From: JBBILG01 sp037445085 | Lineage (GTDB): Bacteria; Pseudomonadota; Gammaproteobacteria; Burkholderiales; Methylophilaceae | Length of the DNA stretch: 13,984 bases | NCBI GenBank assembly: GCA_037445085.1 | Contig: JBBILG010000048.1 | Coordinates: forward strand, 1 to 13,984 | Direction of reading: 5' to 3' | Program-made: the position numbers and the translations under genes | In this document: positions 6,884 to 12,871 of the stretch, piece after piece | How the letters are laid out: the number at the start of each line of letters is the position of its first letter | Position numbering within the stretch: the first letter of the stretch is position 1 | The notes under the pieces: model-generated | The model's database searches: none | The model's input: only the letters and a program-made list of their open reading frames with translations | Told to the model about the DNA's origin: nothing

Positions 6884-6949
6884 CCACAGCGCGCACAGAA
6901 AAAACACAGAGGCGACCCTTCCCGTTTTTCTCCGTGACCTCCGTGGCTA
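6881..6949. repeat. Imperfect palindromic CCACAGAG-type repeat between sucC and sucD
   Basis: The left arm (about 6881-6904) begins TAACCACAGCGCGCACAG and runs into AAAAAA. The right arm (about 6925-6949) begins TTTTTCTCCGTGACC and ends TCCGTGGCTA. The right arm's reverse complement aligns with the left arm with a few mismatches, so the transcript could fold into a long stem of roughly 24 bp around a loop of about 20 bases. The pattern matches a dispersed intergenic palindrome often seen in betaproteobacterial genomes, from memory. It supplies the TAA stop of sucC and lies within the sucCD transcript. Confidence 0.75.
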
Positions 6950-6963
6950 AACAAGGGTTTTGC

Positions 6964-7839
6964 ATGAGCATCTTAGTCGACAAGAACACCAAGGTACTGT
7001 GCCAGGGCTTCACCGGCAAGCAGGGCACCTTCCACTCCGAGCAGGCGCTGGCCTACGGCACGAAAATGGTCGGCGGCGTCACGCCGGGCAAGGGCGGGCA
7101 GACGCATCTCGGCCTGCCGGTGTTCAACACCATGCGCGAGGCGGTACGCGAGACCGGCGCGACGGCCTCGGTGATCTACGTGCCGCCGGCCTTTGCCGCC
7201 GATTCCATCCTGGAAGCCGCCGATGCCGGCATACAATTGATCGTCTGCATCACCGAAGGCATCCCGGTGCTGGACATGCTCAACGTCAAGGCGGCACTGC
7301 GTGCCAACGGCGTGAACATGGTCGGTCCCAACTGTCCCGGCGTGATCACTCCGGACGAGTGCAAGATCGGCATCATGCCCGGCGGCATCCACAAGCGCGG
7401 CAAGGTGGGCATCGTGTCACGCTCGGGCACGCTCACCTACGAGGCGGTATACCAGACCACTCGGCTCGGACTGGGACAGAGTTCCTGCGTCGGCATCGGC
7501 GGCGATCCGATCAAGGGGCTCAGCTTCATCGAGTGCCTGCGGATGTTCGAGGCCGACCCCGAAACCGAGGCCATCATCCTGGTGGGCGAGATCGGCGGTA
7601 CCGACGAGGAAGCCGCCGCGGAATTCATCCGCGCCAGCGTCAGCAAGCCGGTGGCCGGCTACATCGCCGGGCAGACCGCGCCACCCGGCAAGCGCATGGG
7701 CCATGCCGGCGCCATCATCTCCGGCGGCAGCGGCAAGGCAGGCGACAAGATCCGTGCCCTGGAAAACGCCGGCGTGGTGGTGGCGCATTCGCCCGCCGGC
7801 ATGGGCGAGGCCGTGCTGACGGCCATGGGCGTGAAATGA
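6964..7839 (+). CDS. sucD: Succinyl-CoA synthetase (ADP-forming) alpha subunit
   Basis: At 291 residues this is close to the 289 of E. coli SucD. MSILVDKNTKVLCQGFTGKQG opens the CoA-binding Rossmann domain, with FTGKQG at 16-21. GPNCPG lies at 121-126. GHAGAII carries His247, the residue phosphorylated during catalysis (His246 in E. coli). The ATG at 6964 has AAGGG about seven bases upstream. It follows sucC by 80 bases, almost all taken up by the palindromic repeat, so the two subunits are probably still made from one transcript. A longer frame reaching back into sucC is a chance open frame. No anomalies are seen in the coding sequence. Confidence 0.97.
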   Translation: MSILVDKNTKVLCQGFTGKQGTFHSEQALAYGTKMVGGVTPGKGGQTHLGLPVFNTMREAVRETGATASVIYVPPAFAADSILEAADAGIQLIVCITEGIPVLDMLNVKAALRANGVNMVGPNCPGVITPDECKIGIMPGGIHKRGKVGIVSRSGTLTYEAVYQTTRLGLGQSSCVGIGGDPIKGLSFIECLRMFEADPETEAIILVGEIGGTDEEAAAEFIRASVSKPVAGYIAGQTAPPGKRMGHAGAIISGGSGKAGDKIRALENAGVVVAHSPAGMGEAVLTAMGVK

Positions 7840-7852
7840 CGGGGGAGGGCGC

Positions 7853-8797
7853 ATGAAAGCATGGATGCGCGGCCTGCTGGCCGCTTTGCTGTTGCTGCCG
7901 CTGCTGGCCGCGGCGCGGGAGGAAGTGCCGGAGCTGCTGGCGGCCTCGGCCAGGGGCGATACGGCCTTGGTGCGGGCCATGCTCGACAGCGGTGTCAGCC
8001 CCGACATCCGCGACGCCGAGGGCATCACCGCGCTCATGTACGCGGCGCGCAAGGACAACGCCGAAGTGGTACGGCTGCTGCTGGAACGCGGCGCCGGCAT
8101 CAACGCCGTGGACAGCGAGGGCTGGACGGCGCTGATGTTCGCCGTGAAGAGAAACCATCTCGCCACCATCCGGGTGCTGCTCGACCACAAGGCCGACTTC
8201 CGCCTGCGAGACGCTGCCGGCTGGAGCGCCCTCGGCCTCGCGGCGAGTTCCGGTTACCACGAGGCCATCGCCTTGCTGCTCGAGGCCGGCGTGGATCCCA
8301 ACGCGCGTACCGACGATGGCCGCAGCGTGCTGATGTATGCTGCCAAAAACGGCGATCTCGCCAGCGTGCGCACGCTGCTCGACCACGGGGCCGATCCCTC
8401 CGCCCGGGACCGCCAGAAGGCCACGGCGCTGATGTACGCGGCGCGCGAAGGCAATCTCGAAGTGCTCAAGGCGCTGCTGGATGCCGGAGCCCGGCTGGAT
8501 GATGCGGATTCCAGCCGGTGGACCGCGCTGACCTGGGCGGTGCAGAGGAACCGGCTGGATGCCGCGCGCATGCTCATCGAGCATGGCGCCGACGTCAACG
8601 TCAAGGACAGCGAGGGCACGCCGCTGCTGCACCATGCGGTGGAAACCGGTTCCGGGGAGCTGGTGCGCCTGCTGCTGGAGCGCGGTGCCAGGGTCAAGGC
8701 CAGGGACGCCTACGGCCTGACGGCCCTGGTGTATGCCATGCAGCAGGGCCAATCGGAACTGGTGCAGATCATTCAGGCGGCCGGCGGCCGCTATTGA
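7853..8797 (+). CDS. Exported ankyrin-repeat protein
   Basis: The 314-residue product starts with a signal peptide: a positive N-terminus (MKAWMR), a Leu/Ala-rich core and a likely cleavage after LLAAA near residue 21. The mature part consists of about eight 33-residue ankyrin repeats at roughly 24-56, 57-89, 90-122, 123-155, 156-188, 189-221, 222-254 and 255-287, plus a partial ninth. Each has the ALMYAA, LLLE.GA and N.D pattern. Nothing else is fused, so it should be a periplasmic protein-binding scaffold with an unknown partner. The start is supported by GGGGGAGGG just upstream. It begins 13 bases after sucD and ends 23 bases before nadE, so it is probably in the same transcript as one or both. 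Confidence 0.9.
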   Translation: MKAWMRGLLAALLLLPLLAAAREEVPELLAASARGDTALVRAMLDSGVSPDIRDAEGITALMYAARKDNAEVVRLLLERGAGINAVDSEGWTALMFAVKRNHLATIRVLLDHKADFRLRDAAGWSALGLAASSGYHEAIALLLEAGVDPNARTDDGRSVLMYAAKNGDLASVRTLLDHGADPSARDRQKATALMYAAREGNLEVLKALLDAGARLDDADSSRWTALTWAVQRNRLDAARMLIEHGADVNVKDSEGTPLLHHAVETGSGELVRLLLERGARVKARDAYGLTALVYAMQQGQSELVQIIQAAGGRY

Positions 8798-8820
8798 GGC
8801 TGCCGGGCTTCCCAGCCATC

Positions 8821-10425
8821 ATGAAAATTGCCGTCGCCCAGATCAACTGTGTGGTGGGCGATTTCGCCGGCAACGCTGCCCGCATCCGCGAGGCTGCCGG
8901 GCGCGCCGGCAAAGCCGGTGCCCGCCTGCTGCTGACGCCGGAGCTGGCGCTCTCCGGCTACCCCCCCGAGGACCTGCTGCTGCGCGAGGATTTCTACCGC
9001 ACCGGCGAGCAGGTCCTGCGGGCGCTGGCGCAATCGCTGCCGGACATCGCGGTGGTGGTCGGCCATCCGCTGCGGGCGGACGGCGGGCATTACAACGCCG
9101 CCTCGCTGCTGCGCGGCGGGGCGGTGGAAGGGAGCTATCGCAAGCACGCCCTGCCCAACTATGCCGTGTTCGACGAAAAGCGCTATTTCGACGCCGGCAC
9201 CGAACCGCTGGTGTTCGAGCATGCCGGCGTGCGCATGGGCGTGCTGATCTGCGCCGACGTGTGGGAACCGGCACCGGCGGCGCAGGCCGGGGCCGCCGGT
9301 GCCGAACTGCTGCTGGCGCTGAACGCATCCCCTTACCATCTAGAAAAGCAGGCCACCCGCCACGAGGTGTTGCGCCGGCGCGTGGCCGAAACGGGGCTGC
9401 CGGTGGTGTATGCCAACCTGGTGGGCGGCCAGGACGAGCTGGTGTTCGACGGCGCCTCCTTTGTGCTGGCGGCCGACGGCACGCTTACCCACCAGTGGCC
9501 GGCCTTCGAGGAGGCACTGGGGCTGGTCGAGATCGAAGGTGCTTCGCCGCTGCCCGGCGCGGTCAGCGCGGAGCCTGGCCTGGAAGCGGCCGTCTACCGG
9601 GCGCTGTGCCTGGGCGTGCGCGATTACGTGGAGAAAAACGGCTTTCCGGGCGTGGTGCTGGGTCTTTCCGGCGGTGTCGATTCCGCGCTGGTGCTGGCGG
9701 TGGCGGCGGATGCACTGGGACCCCGGCGTGTGCATGCGGTGATGATGCCCTCGCGCTATACCGCCGACATCAGCCAGAGCGACGCCGCGCAGATGGCGGC
9801 CGTCCTCGGTGTGCAGTACACCGTGCTGCCGATCGAACCGCTGTTTGCCGGCTTCCTGGACGCGCTGGCCGGGACTTTCGCCGGCCTGCCCGCGGACGCC
9901 ACCGAGGAGAATCTGCAGGCGCGCATACGGGGCATGCTGCTGATGGCACTGTCCAACAAGTTTGGCAGCCTGGTGCTCACCACCGGCAACAAGAGCGAGA
10001 TGGGCGTGGGCTACACCACGCTGTACGGCGACATGGCGGGCGGTTTCGCCGTGCTCAAGGACGTGCCCAAAACCCTGGTCTACCGTCTTGCCCGCTACCG
10101 CAACGGCAGCGCGCCGGTGATCCCCGCGCGCATCATTGCGCGGCCGCCTTCCGCAGAGTTGCGCGCCAACCAGACCGACCAGGACAGCCTGCCGCCCTAC
10201 GGGGTGCTGGATGCCATCATGCAGGCCTACGTCGAGGAGGACCGCAGTCCGGCGGAAATCGTCGCGCTCGGCCACAGCCGCGAGGACGTGCGGCGGGTGG
10301 TGACGCTGATCGACCGCAACGAATACAAGCGTCGCCAGGCGCCGGTGGGCGTGCGTATCACCCAGCGCGGCTTCGGCAAGGACCGGCGCTACCCCATCAC
10401 CTCGAAATACCATTATGAATTCTAG
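8821..10425 (+). CDS. nadE: Glutamine-dependent NAD+ synthetase
   Basis: This two-domain cytoplasmic enzyme makes NAD+ from deamido-NAD+, ATP and glutamine. The N-terminal nitrilase-like glutaminase domain (about 1-250) shows the Glu-Lys-Cys triad: Glu41 in LTPELALSGYPPED, Lys108 in YRKHALPNY and Cys144 in GVLICADVWE. The C-terminal synthetase domain (about 255-534) has the ATP pyrophosphatase P-loop SGGVDS at 283-288, then TTGNKSEMGVGYTTLYGD and KDVPKTLVYRLA. The length, 534 residues, is normal for the glutamine-dependent form. The ATG at 8821 gives the standard MKIAVAQINCVVGD start; in-frame sequence upstream lies within the ankyrin gene and is not coding in this frame. Only a weak GAGG precedes the start. 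The glnB ribosome-binding site overlaps its stop codon. Confidence 0.97.
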   Translation: MKIAVAQINCVVGDFAGNAARIREAAGRAGKAGARLLLTPELALSGYPPEDLLLREDFYRTGEQVLRALAQSLPDIAVVVGHPLRADGGHYNAASLLRGGAVEGSYRKHALPNYAVFDEKRYFDAGTEPLVFEHAGVRMGVLICADVWEPAPAAQAGAAGAELLLALNASPYHLEKQATRHEVLRRRVAETGLPVVYANLVGGQDELVFDGASFVLAADGTLTHQWPAFEEALGLVEIEGASPLPGAVSAEPGLEAAVYRALCLGVRDYVEKNGFPGVVLGLSGGVDSALVLAVAADALGPRRVHAVMMPSRYTADISQSDAAQMAAVLGVQYTVLPIEPLFAGFLDALAGTFAGLPADATEENLQARIRGMLLMALSNKFGSLVLTTGNKSEMGVGYTTLYGDMAGGFAVLKDVPKTLVYRLARYRNGSAPVIPARIIARPPSAELRANQTDQDSLPPYGVLDAIMQAYVEEDRSPAEIVALGHSREDVRRVVTLIDRNEYKRRQAPVGVRITQRGFGKDRRYPITSKYHYEF

Positions 10426-10434
10426 GAGGAAACC

Positions 10435-10773
10435 ATGAAGAAAATCGACGCCATCATCAAGCCGTTCAAGCTGGACGAGGTGCGCGAGGCGCTGTCGGAG
10501 ATTGGCGTGGCGGGACTCACCGTCACCGAAGTCAAGGGCTTCGGCCGCCAGAAGGGGCATACCGAACTCTACCGCGGCGCCGAATACGTGGTGGACTTCC
10601 TGCCCAAGATGAAAATCGAGCTGGTGGTGCCCGACAGCCTGGTGGATGCGGCCATCGACGCCATCGTCAAGAAGGCGCGTACCGGCAAGATCGGCGACGG
10701 CAAGATCTTCGTCACCAACGTGGAGCAGGTGATCCGCATCCGCACCAGTGAGACCGGAGAGGCCGCCGTCTAG
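10435..10773 (+). CDS. glnB: PII nitrogen-regulatory protein GlnB
   Basis: At 112 residues this is the exact length of E. coli GlnB and very close in sequence, beginning MKKIDAIIKPFKLDEVREAL. PII trimers sense 2-oxoglutarate, ATP and ADP and control glutamine synthetase adenylylation, NtrB and other targets. Tyr51 in the T-loop (ELYRGAEYVVDF) is the uridylylation site, and TGKIGDGKIFV (about 83-93) is the B-loop. An excellent ribosome-binding site, AGGAGG at 10424-10429, overlaps the nadE stop TAG, so the two genes are coupled. The C-terminal RIRTSETGEAAV is GlnB-like. GlnB is preferred over GlnK because no amtB follows. Downstream comes only a decayed DUF486 gene. Confidence 0.96.
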   Translation: MKKIDAIIKPFKLDEVREALSEIGVAGLTVTEVKGFGRQKGHTELYRGAEYVVDFLPKMKIELVVPDSLVDAAIDAIVKKARTGKIGDGKIFVTNVEQVIRIRTSETGEAAV

Positions 10774-10776
10774 CCC

Positions 10777-10948
10777 ATGGCCCTGCCGGTGTGGGCGCAG
10801 GCGGCGGGCCTGCTGATCCTGTCCAACGTGTTCATGACCTTTGCCTGCGCCGTGTTCTACATGCACGAGCCGGTCAAGCTGGACTACCTGTGGGCCGGGC
10901 TGTGGGCGCCGCCTATTTGCCGCCTATTTCATGTTCCGCGCACACTGA
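10777..10948 (+). pseudogene. Decayed DUF486 (DMT-superfamily) small membrane protein gene
   Basis: The frame from the ATG at 10777 reads LLILSNVFMTFA, the N-terminal transmembrane signature of DUF486 proteins. It then jumps without a break in frame to AVFYMHEPVKLDYLWAGL, the C-terminal signature. Intact members are about 110-115 residues, so roughly 60 central residues (about two membrane helices) are missing. After WAGL the frame is lost: the natural ending AYFMFRAH plus TGA (10922-10948) is present in another frame. An 11-bp tandem duplication (10908-10929) contributes to the shift, but removing it does not restore the frame, so at least one further small indel is present. It begins three bases after glnB. 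Function is almost surely lost, unless the missing part is an assembly error. Confidence 0.75.
10908..10929 (+). repeat. 11-bp perfect tandem duplication
   Basis: GCCGCCTATTT occurs twice back to back, at 10908-10918 and 10919-10929. Eleven is not a multiple of three, so it shifts the reading frame at the 3' end of the DUF486 remnant. Confidence 0.95.
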
Positions 10949-10998
10949 CCGCAGGCCGCCGCGTTTGTACGGGTAGGCTTTCTGTGTTAGCTTTCTGA

Positions 10999-11016
10999 CC
11001 GCACCATCCGCACCAT
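10999..11016 (+). repeat. 9-bp perfect tandem duplication
   Basis: CCGCACCAT occurs twice in direct succession, at 10999-11007 and 11008-11016, in the short leader upstream of the membrane-protein gene at 11044. It is a second small duplication within about 70 bases of the one at 10908-10929. It ends 14 bases before the ribosome-binding site. Confidence 0.9.
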
Positions 11017-11043
11017 GATTGCAAACGACAAGGAGGGGCTGCC

Positions 11044-11721
11044 ATGCAGCAGCAACTGGACATCTTCATCGCTTCCATGAACAGCTTCTGGCAGGATATC
11101 GCCCACTTTTTCCCCAAATTGCTGGCGGCGATCCTGATCGTGCTGGTCGGCTGGGTCTGTGCGCGCATCGCCAGGCACGGCGTCAAGCGCCTGCTGGAAT
11201 TCGCCGGCTTCGACGACGCGGCGCGCAAATCCGGCCTGGAGGCGTTCCTCCAGCATGGCGACAAGGAACTGACCTTCTCCGGCATCATCGGCGGCGTCGT
11301 CTACTGGCTGGTGCTGCTGCTGTTCATGGTGGCCGGCGCCAATACCATCGGCCTGGGCGAGGTGGCGAGCATGGTGTCCGCGCTGGCCAATTACCTGCCG
11401 CACGTCATCATTGCCATCCTCATCATGATTTTCGGCACGCTGCTGGCGCGTTTCGTCAACCGCCTGGTGTTCGCCTGGCTGCACGGCATCAAGTTCGAGG
11501 GCGCGCTGGTTGCCAGCACCTCGGCCGAATACCTCATCCAAATCTTCGCCCTGTTCGTGGCGCTGGAGCAGCTCGGCATCGGCACGCAGCTGCTGACTGC
11601 GCTGTTCGTCATCGTCTTCGGCTCGGTCTTCCTTGCTCTGGCCATCGCCTTCGGCCTGGGCGGCCGTGAATGGGCGGCCAGCGTGATCGCCAGGATGCAG
11701 CAGGCGATGAAGAAGCCGTAA
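11044..11721 (+). CDS. Mechanosensitive-channel TM-helix family membrane protein
   Basis: The 225-residue inner-membrane protein has about five hydrophobic segments, near residues 23-43, 80-101, 117-138, 162-178 and 183-205. The pattern LLAAILIVLVGWVCARI followed by LLEFAGFDD, and the ending FGLGGREWAASVIA, are typical of the conserved TM-helix proteins grouped with small-conductance mechanosensitive channels. The soluble beta domain of true MscS is absent, so channel activity is uncertain. The start is firm: AGGAGG at 11031-11036, seven bases upstream. The gene is complete and looks undamaged although flanked by broken genes. It ends 26 bases before the convergent feoB remnant. The short region before it (10949-11030) has no convincing promoter. 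Confidence 0.8.
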   Translation: MQQQLDIFIASMNSFWQDIAHFFPKLLAAILIVLVGWVCARIARHGVKRLLEFAGFDDAARKSGLEAFLQHGDKELTFSGIIGGVVYWLVLLLFMVAGANTIGLGEVASMVSALANYLPHVIIAILIMIFGTLLARFVNRLVFAWLHGIKFEGALVASTSAEYLIQIFALFVALEQLGIGTQLLTALFVIVFGSVFLALAIAFGLGGREWAASVIARMQQAMKKP

Positions 11722-11747
11722 GGGAAGATTCAGCAGGCAGGGCGAGG

Positions 11748-12500
11748 CTACAGGGCCGACTGCAGCCAGCGTGCGCCCTGGTAGAACACGAAAACTCACC
11801 GCCCAGGCGAGCAGCAGCGACNNNNNNNNNNNNNNNNNNNNNNNNNNNNNNNNNNNNNNNNNNNNNNNNNNNNNNNNNNNNNNNNNNNNNNNGGCGTGTA
11901 GATCAGGGTGAACAGCATGAAGCTCATACCCTGCACCCGGTCCAGCCGCTGCGCCATCGGTTGCGCCAGCGCGTCGCCTTCCAGGCCGTAGATGATGGCG
12001 AGCGAGCCGATGACGATTTCCTTGGCGACGAAGCCGAAGATGAGCGCGATGGCGAGCTGGCTGTCGATGCCGATGGGGGAGAGCACCGGCGCCAGCGCAT
12101 TGCCGATCATGCCGGCGACATCGATGCTGACGCCGGCGCGGCGCGCCTCGTCGGCCATGTTGAGCAGCAGCATCACCGGCACGTCCAGCTCGCGCGCCTG
12201 CAGCGCGAGCGACAACTGGCGATCCACCTGCGCCGCATTCAGCACCACCAGCAGCAGATCGACCGGGTTGCTCTCGAGGAAACGGCGCACCACCTGTTCG
12301 TCCTCGGAAAACCCGTGCAGGTCGTAAATTCCGGGCAGATCGACCAGTTCGGCGATACGGTCGCCCATCGGCAGTTTTACGGCCATCAGGTACACGGTGA
12401 TGCCGGGCCAGTTGCCGACGCGCACGGACGCGCCGCTCAGGCGGTTGAACAGGGTGGACTTGCCGGTATTGGGCATGCCCAGCAGGGCGATACGCTGCAT
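11748..12500 (-). pseudogene. feoB: feoB remnant (ferrous iron transporter) with large internal deletion
   Basis: FeoB imports Fe2+ across the inner membrane. The N-terminal G domain is present from the ATG at 12498-12500: G1 GMPNTGKST (8-16), G3 DLPG (54-57) and G4 NMAD (114-117). Right after RRAGVSID (about 127) the frame passes directly into VAGMIGNALAPVLSPIGID, which belongs to the C-terminal membrane part, followed by LIFGFVAKEIVIGSLAIIYGLEG and SFMLFTLIYT. Family members have about 600 or more residues, so roughly 350 residues, including most of the membrane core and its gate motifs, are missing near 12120. After the 71-N gap the tail reads SLLLAWAVSF, then needs one base removed from the AAAA run at 11791-11794 to give VFYQGARWLQSAL and stop at 11748-11750. 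It cannot be a functional transporter as drawn. Assembly error is the main alternative. Confidence 0.8.
11822..11892. other. Scaffold gap of 71 N in the feoB remnant
   Basis: Seventy-one unread bases lie between the Tyr-Thr-Pro and Ser-Leu-Leu-Leu-Ala-Trp segments of the FeoB C-terminus. The two sides are one base out of frame; a gap of 72 would join them and fits the roughly 25 residues expected here from the family. The gap length is therefore close but probably one base short. Confidence 0.85.
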
Positions 12501-12521
12501 TGTCGATCCGGTTTGGTGGGA

Positions 12522-12760
12522 TCAGACGGCGACGGCTGGTGGGGTGATCAGGATGCAGCGGGCCTGCCGGCGCCGGAGCATGACGTCGGTGCTGCCGATG
12601 CGCACGTGCAGCAGGCCGTTGAAGGAGGCCTGGCGCACCACTTCGATGCGGTTGCCGACGCGGAAGCCGAGTGCGCCCAGGCGCTGGTGCAGGCCCTGGC
12701 CGGCTTCGATGGCCAGAATGGTGGCGCTTTCGGGTAGTTTGGCCGAAGAAAAGGGCCTGC
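12522..12760 (-). pseudogene. feoA: feoA remnant, start codon lost at the IS boundary
   Basis: On the minus strand an open frame ending in TGA at 12522-12524 reads KLPESATILAIEAGQG, then GLHQRLGALGFRVGNRIEVV and LLHVRIGSTDVMLRRRQA. This is the SH3-like FeoA fold that accompanies FeoB and supports ferrous iron uptake. About 79 codons remain, nearly full length, but no ATG, GTG or TTG occurs in frame before an upstream TAA at 12774-12776, and the sequence beyond about 12761 looks like the end of an IS21-family element. The insertion therefore probably removed the first few codons and the promoter. It lies 21 bases upstream of the feoB remnant in the usual feoA-feoB order. Confidence 0.75.
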
Positions 12761-12767
12761 TGTCGGC

Positions 12768-12813
12768 GCGCGTTTAAAATTACCCAGGTGTGCGCGATGA
12801 AGAATGACCCAGG
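12768..12813. repeat. Tandem terminal repeats of the IS21-family element
   Basis: Two imperfect copies lie in tandem at 12768-12788 and 12792-12813. Each starts GCGCG, has an A-rich middle and ends ACCCAGG. IS21-family ends commonly carry several such repeats, thought to bind the transposase IstA. Confidence 0.65.
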
Positions 12814-12818
12814 GGCGA

Positions 12819-12856
12819 CAGCCGCCTGAGTGATCAGGACGGCTGGTTTTCAGTTT
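12819..12856 (+). terminator. Candidate intrinsic terminator inside the IS end, acting on + strand transcription
   Basis: CAGCCGCCTGA (12819-12829) pairs with TCAGGACGGCTG (12834-12845), an 11-bp stem with a single bulged A and a 4-base loop, followed by GTTTTCAGTTT. The T-rich side is on the + strand, so it would stop transcription entering the element from outside, antisense to istB. For minus-strand istB transcripts it still gives a stem but no T tract. Confidence 0.5.
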
Positions 12857-12871
12857 ACAGGATCGTGCCTG

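Noticed and set aside
5669..6907. 412-codon minus-strand frame over sucC
   Set aside because: Antisense to sucC with its ATP-grasp motifs, and crosses the N gap. No recognisable domain.
6142..6963. N-terminal extension of sucD back into sucC
   Set aside because: The upstream part is an out-of-frame reading of sucC and of the palindromic repeat. The ATG at 6964 gives the standard SucD N-terminus with a ribosome-binding site.
8518..8820. N-terminal extension of nadE within the ankyrin gene
   Set aside because: It is an out-of-frame reading of the ankyrin repeats. MKIAVAQINCVVGD at 8821 is the expected NadE start.
9340..10866. 508-codon open frame on the minus strand
   Set aside because: It lies wholly antisense to nadE and glnB, both of which have firm catalytic motifs. 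The product is His/Gln/Gly-rich with no family pattern, typical of a GC-rich shadow frame.
10965..10995. Possible promoter TTGTAC with a downstream TAGCTT-like box before the membrane protein gene
   Set aside because: The hexamers match the sigma-70 consensus poorly, and several equally weak alternatives exist in the same stretch.
11670..12737. 355-codon + strand frame running through the N gap
   Set aside because: It is the antisense of the feoB and feoA remnants and depends on translating N bases. The composition is that of a shadow frame.
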